Shown in pieces: positions 49,438 through 57,969 of a stretch of DNA of 64,000 nt. How positions within the stretch are numbered: position 1 is the stretch's first letter; each line of letters begins with the position of its first letter. The position numbers were made by a program, and so were the translations under genes. Source of the DNA: Streptomyces sp. NBC_00448 (GTDB lineage Bacteria; Actinomycetota; Actinomycetes; Streptomycetales; Streptomycetaceae); contig NZ_CP107913.1 in the NCBI RefSeq assembly GCF_036014115.1, positions 7,929,501 to 7,993,500 on the forward strand. The letters run 5' to 3'. Below the pieces are notes generated by a model, which saw only the letters and a list, made by a program, of their open reading frames with translations, had not been told where the DNA came from and searched no databases.

Positions 49438-50778
49438 ATGTCCCGCACGATCCACCTCGCGCTCCACCCCTACGGCGTCGGCGGCCCCGGCCAGCACGGC
49501 CTGTGGAAGGACCCGAGCGTCGCGAAGAACGCCAGCATCGACATCAACTACTACATCCGGCAGGCCCAGGCCGCCGAACACGCGCTGTTCGACGCCCTGT
49601 TCATCGTCGACAGCCAGTTCATCAACTCCACCTACCCGGCGCACTACCTCAACCGGCTGGAGCCGCTCACGCTGCTGTCCGCGGTCGCCACCCACACCAA
49701 GCACGTCGGACTGGTCGGCACCGCCAGCTCGACGTACAACTCGCCGTTCAACCTGGCCCGCCGGTTCGCCTCCCTCGACCACATCAGCGGCGGCCGCGCC
49801 GGCTGGAACGTCGTGACCAGCTTCGACACCGGCGCGTCGAAGAACTTCGGTCTCGAGGAGCACCTCGACTACGCCACCCGCTACGGCCGCGCCCTGGAGT
49901 TCGTCCAGGTCGCGCGCGGCCTGTGGGACTCCTACGAGGACGACGCGTTCCCCGCCGACGTCGAGCGCGACGTCTTCCTCGACCCGGCCAAGCTGCACGC
50001 GCTCGACCACGTCGGCGAGCACCTCAGCGTGGCCGGCCCGCTCAACCTCTCCCGCTCCCCGCAGGGCCAGCCGGTGATCTTCCAGGCCGGTGTCTCGGAG
50101 GAGGGCCGCGACCTGGCCGCGCGGGTCGCCGAGGGCATCTACGCGCCCGGCGGCGGCCTCCAGCAGGCCCAGGAGTACTACTCCGACATCAAGAAGCGCA
50201 CCGCCGGATACGGCCGCGACCCCGAGCACATCAAGATCTTCATCCACGGCGGCCCGATCGTGGCCGGCACCGAGGAGGTCGCCCGGCGCCGCGAGCGGGA
50301 GATCTTCGAGGAGGACGACGACTTCGCGGGCAACCTCGCGCTCCTCGGCCGGTCCTTCGGGGCCTACGACTTCAGCGTGCACGACCTGGACGCGCCGTTC
50401 CCCGACGTCGCGCACCTGGCCGAGCGGGGCGGCAGGACCGGCGCGGGCCGGATCATCGAGCGGGCCCGGGCCGAGAAGCTGACGCTCCGTCAAGTGGCAA
50501 ATTCTGTAAGGGAGTTCCGCCGCTCGCCGTTCGTCGGCACGCCGCAGGGCGTCGCCGACACCATCGAGGAGTGGTTCCACGCCGGCACCTTCGACGGCAT
50601 CAACCTCGCCTTCCGCACCGAGGCCGAACTCGCCGCCTTCGTCGACGGAGTGGTGCCGATCCTCCAGCGGCGCGGGCTGTTCCGCACCGAGTACGAGGCC
50701 GACACCCTGCGCGGCAACCTCGGCCTGCCGGTACCGGCCAACCGCTACACCCGCGAGCGCCAGCTCGTGAACGACTGA
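49438..50778 (+). CDS. LLM flavin-dependent monooxygenase (NtaA/SnaA/DszA family)
   Basis: This reduced-FMN-dependent oxygenase of 446 residues is in the long subgroup that includes DszA (sulfone), NtaA and the Bacillus S-alkyl-cysteine enzyme YtnJ. Characteristic sequence includes AEHALFDALFIVDSQF, HVGLVGTASSTYNSPFNLARRFASLDHISGGRAGWNVVTS and SPQGQPVIFQAGVSEEG. It should cleave a C-S or C-N bond using FMNH2 supplied by the flavin reductase of the locus. Position directly behind the importer fits catabolism of the imported compound. The ATG has a GGAAGAGGGAG site. A patch of rare AT-ending codons (50490-50514) stands out inside the gene. Confidence 0.9.
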   Translation: MSRTIHLALHPYGVGGPGQHGLWKDPSVAKNASIDINYYIRQAQAAEHALFDALFIVDSQFINSTYPAHYLNRLEPLTLLSAVATHTKHVGLVGTASSTYNSPFNLARRFASLDHISGGRAGWNVVTSFDTGASKNFGLEEHLDYATRYGRALEFVQVARGLWDSYEDDAFPADVERDVFLDPAKLHALDHVGEHLSVAGPLNLSRSPQGQPVIFQAGVSEEGRDLAARVAEGIYAPGGGLQQAQEYYSDIKKRTAGYGRDPEHIKIFIHGGPIVAGTEEVARRREREIFEEDDDFAGNLALLGRSFGAYDFSVHDLDAPFPDVAHLAERGGRTGAGRIIERARAEKLTLRQVANSVREFRRSPFVGTPQGVADTIEEWFHAGTFDGINLAFRTEAELAAFVDGVVPILQRRGLFRTEYEADTLRGNLGLPVPANRYTRERQLVND

Positions 50779-50789
50779 GAGGCCGGCCG

Positions 50790-52649
50790 ATGACCGCGTC
50801 CGTGGCACCGCTGTCCAGATCCCTGCCCCCGTCCGCCCCCGTCTCCTCGCCCTCCCCCCTTTTCCCGTCTCCGTCCTTGTCCCCGACCGGCGGGCGCGAC
50901 GTGCACACCGTCCGGTTCCCGGTCGGCACGCCGCCGCGGTCGGTGGACGTGCTGATCGTCGGCGCCGGTCCGGCCGGCCTCGCCGCGGCGGTCGAACTGA
51001 CCTCCCGCGGCGTGCGGGTGGCCGTCGTCGAACGGGCCCGCACCGCGACGCTGGTCCGGGCCGGCGCGATGGGCCACACCCCGCGCGTGGTGGAGCACCT
51101 GCGCCGCTGGGGGCTGCTCCAGCGGGTCCGCGACGCGTGGACCTTCCCCCCGGAGTGGAACCAGGGCATCAAGCTGGTCACCTCGCTGGCCGGGCACGAA
51201 CTGGTGCCGGTGCCCCGCCCCGACTTCCGCGGCACGCTCGGCGGCGGCCACTCGGCCGACGAGGCGCTGCGCCGACCGCAGACCGTCTTCCAGCACGTCT
51301 TCCTCGAACACCTCGCCGAGCGCCGGGTGAGCGTGGCCGGCGGCTGGGAACTGCGCGGCCTGCGCCAGGACGAGGACGGCGTGGACGCCGAGGTCGTCGA
51401 CGTCGACTCCGGCGAACCGCTCGTGATCCGGGCCGGATACGTCCTCGGCACCGACGGCGGCCGCAGCACCACCCGCCGGCTGGCCGGCATCGAACGGGAC
51501 GGGGAGCACGCCACCGAGAAGCGGCTGCGCCTCATCGTGCGTACCGGAGACATCACCGAACGGGTCGGCGCCGCGCCCAGCGGCACCAACATCGTCTTCA
51601 ACCCGCACGCGTCCGGCTTCCTCGCCGCCGTGAGCACCCGCGAATGGCGGGTGTACGCGGGGCCGTTCCCGCTCGAACACGAGCCCACCGAGGAGGAGTT
51701 GCTGGCCACCGCGCGGGCCGCCTTCGGCTTCGACCTCGACCTGGAACTCGTCTCCGCCACGACCTTCTACCACGCCAGCCGGATCGCCCGGACCTTCCGG
51801 CACGGCCGGGTGCTGCTGGCCGGCGACGCGGCCCACGTACGGACGCCCGGCGGCAACCTCGGCGAGGGCATCGGCGACGTGGTGAACCTCGGCTGGAAGC
51901 TCGCCGCGGTGCTCGGCGGCCAGGCCCCGCCCGCGCTGCTCGACTCGTACGACCAGGAGCGCCGCCGGCACAACTGGCGGATCGCCGACCACGCGCTCCA
52001 GCGGGCCCGCCGGGCCCAGGCCACCCTCGCCGACATCCGGGCCGGCGGCATCCCCGACGACGCCGACCTCGGCCCGGAGGCCGCCGCCCGCCGGGCCGAG
52101 ATCGGCGAACGCCTGCGCCGGGACCGCCTCGGCGCGAACGGCGTCACCTTCGACGAGCGGTACGACGACTCGGCCGCGGTCTGGTACGAACCGGGCCAGC
52201 TCGACACCGAGCCCGCCTGGCGCCCCGACGTCTACGAGGACGACCCCCGCCCGGGCCACCGGGCACCGGACGGACTCGTGGACCCCTACGGCGGCACCCT
52301 CTACGACCGGATCGGCACGTCCTTCGCGCTCCTCGTCCTGACCGACGCGCGCACCGACGTACGCGCGGTGGAACGGGACTTCGCCGAGCAGGCCGCGGCC
52401 AGGGCGCTGCCGTTCACGGTCATCCACCTGACCGACCCGGCGGCCCGCGCGCTCTACGGCACCGCGCACGTGCTGGTCCGCCCGGACCAGCACGTCGCGT
52501 GGCGGGGCGCGGAGCTTCCGGCCGGCGGCGCGGCGGCGGTCCTCGACCGGGTGCTCGGCGGAAGGGCTCACCGTGCGGAGGCGGAGGCGGAGGCCGGGGC
52601 AGACGGCCGGGCGGCCGGACTGGTGGAGGCGGGCGCCGCCGGCGAGTAG
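50790..52649 (+). CDS. FAD-dependent aromatic-type monooxygenase (PheA/TfdB family)
   Basis: This flavoprotein hydroxylase of 619 residues has the dinucleotide motif VLIVGAGPAGLAAAVELTSRG near residue 52, YVLGTDGGRSTTRR, and the second FAD motif GRVLLAGDAAHVRTPGGNLGEGIGDVVNLGWKLAAVL. The C-terminal 120 residues form a thioredoxin-like domain typical of phenol hydroxylase relatives. The N-terminal 45 residues are Ser/Pro-rich. Substrates of the family are aromatic, so an aromatic moiety released from a sulfur compound is possible (inference). It starts 11 bases after the LLM gene and is followed by a terminator. Confidence 0.88.
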   Translation: MTASVAPLSRSLPPSAPVSSPSPLFPSPSLSPTGGRDVHTVRFPVGTPPRSVDVLIVGAGPAGLAAAVELTSRGVRVAVVERARTATLVRAGAMGHTPRVVEHLRRWGLLQRVRDAWTFPPEWNQGIKLVTSLAGHELVPVPRPDFRGTLGGGHSADEALRRPQTVFQHVFLEHLAERRVSVAGGWELRGLRQDEDGVDAEVVDVDSGEPLVIRAGYVLGTDGGRSTTRRLAGIERDGEHATEKRLRLIVRTGDITERVGAAPSGTNIVFNPHASGFLAAVSTREWRVYAGPFPLEHEPTEEELLATARAAFGFDLDLELVSATTFYHASRIARTFRHGRVLLAGDAAHVRTPGGNLGEGIGDVVNLGWKLAAVLGGQAPPALLDSYDQERRRHNWRIADHALQRARRAQATLADIRAGGIPDDADLGPEAAARRAEIGERLRRDRLGANGVTFDERYDDSAAVWYEPGQLDTEPAWRPDVYEDDPRPGHRAPDGLVDPYGGTLYDRIGTSFALLVLTDARTDVRAVERDFAEQAAARALPFTVIHLTDPAARALYGTAHVLVRPDQHVAWRGAELPAGGAAAVLDRVLGGRAHRAEAEAEAGADGRAAGLVEAGAAGE

Positions 52650-52667
52650 GTGGGCGGACCGTGATGC

Positions 52668-52697
52668 GGGCGGGCCCGCGGCCACGCGAGCCCGCCC
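52668..52697. terminator. Terminator after the FAD monooxygenase gene
   Basis: GGGCGGGCCCGCG pairs with CGCGAGCCCGCCC with one mismatch around a four-base loop. It separates the importer-monooxygenase operon from the last LLM gene. Confidence 0.75.
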
Positions 52698-52828
52698 GTA
52701 CACCGATGCCCGTATGGCGACGCCCCTTTCCGTCAGGGCTTCGCAGGCCGCCGCCCGCGCCCTCTGCGAGAATCGGGGCGGCGCCGCCGACGCGGTGGAC
52801 CCTGCCGCCGGGACCATGGAGGAAGCAC

Positions 52829-53950
52829 GTGCCACCTGCTTCGGAGCCGCTGCGGAAGCTGGGCTTCCTGACCATCGGGCTGTTCGACGAGGCCGATCCG
52901 CGCGCGGGCCACGAGTCGACGCTGCGCGTCATCGAGCTGGGCGAGCAACTGGGCTTCGACAGCGCCTGGGTGCGGCAGCGGCACCTCCAGTACGGCATCT
53001 CCTCGCCGGTCGCGGTGCTCGCCGCGGCCACGCAGCGCACCAGCCGGATCGAACTGGGCACCGCCGTCATCCCGTTGGGCTGGGAGAACCCGCTGCGGCT
53101 CGCCGAGGACCTGGCCACCGTGGACATCCTCTCCGGCGGCCGGCTCAACCCCGGCGTCAGCGTCGGCCCGCCGATGCGGTACGACCGGGTCAAGGACGCC
53201 CTGTACCCGGACACGGCCGACGCCGAGGACTTCGGCTACGAACGGGTGCGGCGGCTGCTGTCCTTCGTCCGCGGCGAGCCGGCGACCGCGTCCGGCGCGA
53301 CCGAGGGCTTCGAGGTGTTCTCGCCACGGGTCCAGCCGCACGCCGCCGGGCTGGCCGACCGGATGTGGTACGGCGGCGCGAGCCTGCGGTCGGCCCGCTG
53401 GGCGGGGGAACAGGGCATGAACTTCCTGACCAGCAGCGTCGTCAAGGCGGGGCCGGCCGAGCGGGCGGGGGCGGCCGGCGGGTCAGAGGCGGCCGGCGGG
53501 TCCGGGGACTCCGGGGTTCCCGGCGGCTCCGGGGACTCCGGCGAGGCCGCGGCCACCGCCACCTTCGCCGCGCTGCAACTCGCGCAGATCCGCGAGTTCC
53601 GCGCGCACCACCCGGCGGGCGACCGGGCCCGGGTCTCCCAGGGCCTCGTGGTCATCCCCACCGACTCCGCGACGCCCGAACAGCGCGCGAAGTACGAGGA
53701 GTTCGCCCGCAAGCGGCTGCCGCGCACGGCCGCCCCGCAGGGACCGGCGCGGTTGCTGTTCGCCCCCGACCTGGTCGGCGAGTCCGCGCAACTCGCCGAA
53801 CGACTGCACGCGCACGCCGCGTTCCGCGAGGTCGACGAGGTCGCCTTCGCGCTGCCCTTCACCTTCGACCACGCCGACTACGTCCAGATCCTCACCGACC
53901 TCGCCACCCGCCTCGGCCCCGCCCTCGGCTGGCACCCCGCCGTGCCCTGA
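52829..53950 (+). CDS. LLM class flavin-dependent oxidoreductase
   Basis: This bacterial-luciferase-like protein of 373 residues begins LRKLGFLTIGLFDEADPRAG. It contains GEQLGFDSAWVRQRHLQYG, RIELGTAVIPLGWENPLRLAEDLATVDILSGGRL and DRMWYGGASLRSARWAGEQGMNFL. It belongs to the shorter alkanal-type branch, unlike the NtaA-type protein upstream. A low-complexity Gly/Ser/Ala insert (about residues 210-245) interrupts the barrel at a loop, probably tolerated. The GTG at 52829 has a GGAGGAAG site; the open frame upstream is not supported. It lies beyond a terminator, so it may have its own promoter. Confidence 0.87.
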   Translation: MPPASEPLRKLGFLTIGLFDEADPRAGHESTLRVIELGEQLGFDSAWVRQRHLQYGISSPVAVLAAATQRTSRIELGTAVIPLGWENPLRLAEDLATVDILSGGRLNPGVSVGPPMRYDRVKDALYPDTADAEDFGYERVRRLLSFVRGEPATASGATEGFEVFSPRVQPHAAGLADRMWYGGASLRSARWAGEQGMNFLTSSVVKAGPAERAGAAGGSEAAGGSGDSGVPGGSGDSGEAAATATFAALQLAQIREFRAHHPAGDRARVSQGLVVIPTDSATPEQRAKYEEFARKRLPRTAAPQGPARLLFAPDLVGESAQLAERLHAHAAFREVDEVAFALPFTFDHADYVQILTDLATRLGPALGWHPAVP

Positions 53951-53984
53951 ACGGGCCGGCCCGCAAGGTCGAGAAGGGGGTGGC

Positions 53985-54245
53985 GCCGACCGCGAGGGTG
54001 GCGTCGAGGGTGGTCGGGTCCAGCACGTGGTCGCGGACGAGGCAGGGGCTCCGGCGATCCCGGCGCGGGACTCGTACGTGGTGGGCACGATCTGCGACTG
54101 GCGGGCGGCCGGCGGCGGTGAGCGCTGGTGGATGACCTCGCGGACGCCGGCCATCAGGTGGTCGCCGACGGTGCCGAGCCGGCCGCCGAGCACGATGATG
54201 ACGGGGTTGAGCAGGCCGGTCGCGTAGGCGACGCCGTCGCCGAGG
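53985..54245 (-). pseudogene. Remnant of a ROK family regulator/sugar kinase (C-terminus)
   Basis: On the minus strand the sequence reads GVAYATGLLNPVIIVLGGRL, then LMAGVREVIHQRS, the C-terminal block of ROK-family transcription factors. A frameshift near the AGIAGAP segment moves the rest (LVRDHVLDPTTLDATLA) to another frame. The N-terminal DNA-binding and ATP-binding parts are absent: the homology stops abruptly near 54247, where transketolase sequence on the other strand begins. No intact start remains. Confidence 0.65.
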
Positions 54246-54249
54246 ACCG

Positions 54250-54725
54250 ACCGGATTCAGCCTCAGCAGGCAGGACCTGCCGGTGTTCCCCGACGACGGG
54301 GAGGGTTTCCACCCGGCCGCCGGCGCGGTCCGCGGCGGGTACGTCCGCTACGAGGCGCCGTCGCCGGGAGCCGCGGCCGACCCGGACGTGGTGGTCCTCG
54401 CCACCGGGTCCGAGATCGCGGTCGCGGTCACCGCGGTCCGCCTCCTCGCAGGCGAGGGCGTCCTGGCGCGGGTGGTCTCGATGCCGTGCCGCGAGTGGTT
54501 CGACGAGCAGCCCGCGTCGTACCAGGACAGCGTCATCCCGCCGGCCGTCCGCCGCCGGATCTCGGTGGAGACGGGCGTCCGCCAGGGCCGGCACGACCTG
54601 CTGGGCCTGGACGGCCGGGCGATCGGGCGATCGGGGTGGGGGACTTCGGCGCGTCGGCCTCGGCCGCCGAGCTCTTCGAGGACTTCGGGATCACCCCGCG
54701 GGGCCGTCGCCGATCCGCCGATCCG
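54250..54725 (+). pseudogene. Transketolase C-terminal fragment, frameshifted
   Basis: The plus strand reads FSLSRQDLPVFPDDGEGF, then GGYVRYEA, DVVVLATGSEIAVAV and VVSMPCREWFDEQPASYQDSV, the transketolase C-terminal domain. The end of that domain (GVGDFGASASAAELFEDFGI) lies in a different frame after about 54620, so at least one indel occurred. The thiamine-binding N-terminal and pyrimidine domains are missing. There is no start codon or ribosome site at the 5' edge. It is debris of a recombined pentose-phosphate gene. Confidence 0.75.
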
Positions 54726-54790
54726 GCGGGACGGTGGCGGCGAGCGGCGAGCGGCGAGCCGTAGGACCGGCGGGCCGCCGATCCGGCGGA

Positions 54791-56650
54791 CTACCGGTGC
54801 TGGGCGGTGGCCTCGCGCGCCTCGGCGGTGGTGCTCGCGCCCCGGGCGTCGTCCGGGTTCGCCTTCCCGCGCCGACGCAGGCGCGGCCGGGGCAGGTTGA
54901 GGAACGCCTCGGCCTGGAGCGCGGCGACGCTGATCCGCAGCAGGTCGCGGCCGGTCGGGTAGACCAGGAAGCGCGGCTCCCACCGCGGCTGGAACTTGGC
55001 GTTGAACCTGTAGAGCGACTCGATCTGGAACCAGCGGGACAGGAAGAGCAGCAGACCGCACCAGGCGCGCAACACCGGCCCCGCGCCCAGGCGTTCACCG
55101 CGGGCCAGTGCGGCGCGGAACATCGCGAAGTTCAGCGACACCCGGGTGATGCCGAGGTCGGCGACCTGCTGGAGGGCCTTGACGATGAGCAGTTCGTTGA
55201 GCCCCGGGTCGGCCTCCCGGTCGCGGCGCATCAGTTCCAGCGAGATGCCGTCCCTGCCCCAGGGCACGAAGTGCAGGATCGCCCGGATGTTCCCGCCCGG
55301 CGCGGCGGCACCGGCCTCCGGCTCCTTGTGGGCGGTGACCACCACGCAGTCGCCGTCGCCGCTGCCGCCGAAGCGGCCGAGCGCCATCGAGAAGCCGCGC
55401 TCGACCTCGGTGCCGCGCCAGGCCGCGGCCGCGTTGCGGATCTCCGCCTTCTCCGCCTCGGACAGGTCGCCCACCCGGCGCACCCGGCAGGTGTACCCGG
55501 CGCGCTCGATCCGGTTGACCATCTGCCGGACGTTGCGCATCGACCGGCCGGTCAGGCTGAAGGAGCCGGTGTCGATGATCGCCTCGTCGCCGATCTCCAA
55601 CGCGGACAGGTTCGCCTCGCGCGCCCACACCTCGCCGCCGGTCTCGCTGCAGCCCATCGCCGCCGGTACCCACGCGTGCCGGGTGGCGGTGTCCATGAAC
55701 TCCCTGATCGCGCCGGGCCACGCCTCCACGTCGCCGATCGGGTCGCCGCTGGCGAGCATCACCCCGGACACCACCCGGTAGGCGATGACCGCCTTCCCCG
55801 ACGGGGAGAAGCAGACGTTCTTGTCGCGGCGCAGCGCGAAGTAGCCGAGCGAGTCCCGCCCGCCGTGCCGCGCCAGCAGCGCGCGCACCCGCCGCTCGTC
55901 GGTCTCCTCCAGCAGCGGCACCGGCGAGGAGGGGCGCAGCGCGAGGTAGATGGTGGTGGCCGCGGTCAGCAGGCCGAGCCCGGCGAGCGAGTAGTAGACG
56001 AGGTCACTGGTGCGGGTGCTCGCGTACTGGACCGGGCCGCTGATGCCGACCAGGCCGTAGGCGACGTGCTGGAGCCGGTCGGTGAGGGGAGGGGTGCCGA
56101 TGTCCGTCTTGGGGTGGGCGCTGACGATCAGCAGCCCGGCCCCGAAGCTGAACGCGGTCAGCGCGAGGAAGTTGACCACCGCGCGCCAGCGGGTGCGCGG
56201 ATCTGACAGTGCGTGGAACTCGCGGTGCGCGATCAGCAGCAGGACGAACAGCACCACGGTGACCATGGCCGGAACCCGCTGGTGCCAGCGCAGCGCCTCC
56301 AGTACCGCGCCGGTCGGCAGCAGGACCATCACCGCGCGCCAGGCGCGCCGCTTCCGGCGGCGCAGGGCGTGCGCGAGCATCACCATCAGCACGCCCACGA
56401 TCAGCGAGGCCGCCGTCGCCAGCGTGGACACCACGCCCGGCAGCGCCACCGCCAGGGTCTGCACCCGCGCCCGGCGCATGTGCGGGAAGATCGCCGCGAG
56501 GACGTCCAGCACCCCTGCCAGCAGGCACAGATAACCGGCCACCGCCGGAACCCAGTCGTATCGGAAGAGCCGAATCCTGTTCCCGACGGAGCGGATGCCG
56601 GATGCCGCGGAGCCATTCACGAGCACAGCGTACGGCGTGCCGACGCCCAT
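54791..56650 (-). CDS. MprF/LysX-like membrane protein with DUF2156 domain
   Basis: This protein of 619 residues has about seven hydrophobic segments in the first 300 residues. They are followed by a cytoplasmic DUF2156 (acyltransferase GNAT-like) domain: LGYFALRRDKNVCFSPSGKAVIAYRVVSGVMLASGDPIGD, GRSMRNVRQMVNRIERAGY and LGITRVSLNFAMFR. In MprF and the N-terminal part of mycobacterial LysX this domain transfers an amino acid from tRNA to phosphatidylglycerol, changing surface charge. The lysyl-tRNA synthetase half of LysX is absent. The ATG at 56650 was chosen; an in-frame GTG nine codons downstream is possible. It is divergent from a rhomboid-like gene. Confidence 0.85.
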   Translation of the reverse strand: MGVGTPYAVLVNGSAASGIRSVGNRIRLFRYDWVPAVAGYLCLLAGVLDVLAAIFPHMRRARVQTLAVALPGVVSTLATAASLIVGVLMVMLAHALRRRKRRAWRAVMVLLPTGAVLEALRWHQRVPAMVTVVLFVLLLIAHREFHALSDPRTRWRAVVNFLALTAFSFGAGLLIVSAHPKTDIGTPPLTDRLQHVAYGLVGISGPVQYASTRTSDLVYYSLAGLGLLTAATTIYLALRPSSPVPLLEETDERRVRALLARHGGRDSLGYFALRRDKNVCFSPSGKAVIAYRVVSGVMLASGDPIGDVEAWPGAIREFMDTATRHAWVPAAMGCSETGGEVWAREANLSALEIGDEAIIDTGSFSLTGRSMRNVRQMVNRIERAGYTCRVRRVGDLSEAEKAEIRNAAAAWRGTEVERGFSMALGRFGGSGDGDCVVVTAHKEPEAGAAAPGGNIRAILHFVPWGRDGISLELMRRDREADPGLNELLIVKALQQVADLGITRVSLNFAMFRAALARGERLGAGPVLRAWCGLLLFLSRWFQIESLYRFNAKFQPRWEPRFLVYPTGRDLLRISVAALQAEAFLNLPRPRLRRRGKANPDDARGASTTAEAREATAQHR

Positions 56651-56909
56651 GACAGCCACCCGTTCGGCCCAGGCTCCGCCCGGATACGAGCAGGTCGGGC
56701 GGCCGTCGCCGGCCGAGCTGCGACAACTCCCGGGCGTGGCGAGGCCGCCGGGTGCGGCCGGACGCGCACCCTGGCCGGAAACCGGCGCTCGCCGCCCCGA
56801 ACGCCCCCGTGCCTGGCCCCTATATGTAACCCCTGTGTGTGCGCCATGTAGCCGGGGGGTTAGATTCCGATGGGCACGATCGCGGACGCGGCGGTTGCTG
56901 GGAGGGGCA

Positions 56910-57923
56910 TTGATCCGGCGAGACAGACAGGTGTACCCGCTCCGCGCAGGCGTGGCAGCAGCAACGTTCCTGTGGCGCACGCTGCGTCGCGAGTGGCAGG
57001 GCGTCATCGCCGATCCGGTGCGGCAACTGACCCGGCGAGGCCCGTCCGGACTCCTGCTGGCCTGCGTCGCCGCGTTCGGCGTCATCTTCTTCCACGACCT
57101 GGCGCAGCGTCAGGCCGGCGCCGTGGCCGTACGGATACTGGGCGGCGTCTACGGCAGCCTCCCGCTGTGGCTGGAACTGCTGCGCACGCCGGTGTCGCTG
57201 TACGTCCCGGCGCTCGACCTGCCGGTGTGGGCGGGCATCACCCAGCTCTTCCTCGCCTTCGCGCTGGCCGAGTTGGCGCTCGGCCGGCTCAGGACCCTGT
57301 TCATCGCCTACGCGACGACGCTGGCCGGCACGCTCACCGTCCGGGTGATGATCGCGATGGGACCGGGCTGGTGGCGGCTGGGGCTGCCGCCGCAGACCGG
57401 GCAGGTGCTCGACACCGGGCCGTCGGCCGCGGTGGTCGGCCTGTTCACCTACATCTCCGTCATCCGCCGCGCCCCGATCGTCTTCGCGCTCACCGGCGGG
57501 TCCATGGTGTGGGAGTCGATCGCCGATCCCAACCTGGCCGGGCGCGAGCACCTCATCGCCGTGGCCACCGCGATGATCCTGGGCCTGTGCCACGGGCGCG
57601 GCCGGTGGTGGCCGGCGTTGAGGGCCCGGGGCGCGTCATGGCGGCATCCGATCGGTCCCGCGCCGCGGCCGGCCGCGGCCCTCTGCGGGCGCCCGGCGGT
57701 CCCCACCGCGCCCAGGGCGGGCGCGCCGCGCGGCGCGCCGGCTCCGGCGGGGCAGGCGCTGGGCACGCCCCGCGCGGCGGCGTCCGTGCCCGCGCCGGCC
57801 CCGGCCGCGGAGGCCGGCGGCGCCGCCTTGCGCCCGGGCGGCGGCGCGTCCGCCACGAGCCCGGCGGTTCGGGTCGATCCGCGGAGGGATCGCGACGGCC
57901 GGGGCGACCGGGACACCGGCTGA
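56910..57923 (+). CDS. Rhomboid-like membrane protein
   Basis: This polytopic membrane protein of about 337 residues has roughly six hydrophobic segments between residues 50 and 235. A TGPSAAVVGLF sequence in one helix (near residue 172) and AGREHLIAVATAMILG (His near 213) resemble the G-x-S and His of rhomboid serine proteases. The conserved Asn of true rhomboids was not identified, so activity is unproven. The C-terminal 100 residues are Pro/Ala/Arg-rich and disordered. The start is uncertain: a TTG at 56910 follows GGAGGGG closely, with a GTG at 56931 as alternative. Divergent pairing with the DUF2156 gene suggests a shared membrane role. Confidence 0.7.
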   Translation: MIRRDRQVYPLRAGVAAATFLWRTLRREWQGVIADPVRQLTRRGPSGLLLACVAAFGVIFFHDLAQRQAGAVAVRILGGVYGSLPLWLELLRTPVSLYVPALDLPVWAGITQLFLAFALAELALGRLRTLFIAYATTLAGTLTVRVMIAMGPGWWRLGLPPQTGQVLDTGPSAAVVGLFTYISVIRRAPIVFALTGGSMVWESIADPNLAGREHLIAVATAMILGLCHGRGRWWPALRARGASWRHPIGPAPRPAAALCGRPAVPTAPRAGAPRGAPAPAGQALGTPRAAASVPAPAPAAEAGGAALRPGGGASATSPAVRVDPRRDRDGRGDRDTG

Positions 57924-57969
57924 CCTGGCGAGTTCAGCAGCGGCGGGGGCGCCGGGCGGAGCCGGCGGC

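Noticed and set aside
56595..56909. N-terminal extension of the rhomboid-like frame
   Set aside because: Runs antisense over the start of the DUF2156 gene and is Pro/Arg-rich; the supported start is the TTG with GGAGGGG at 56910.
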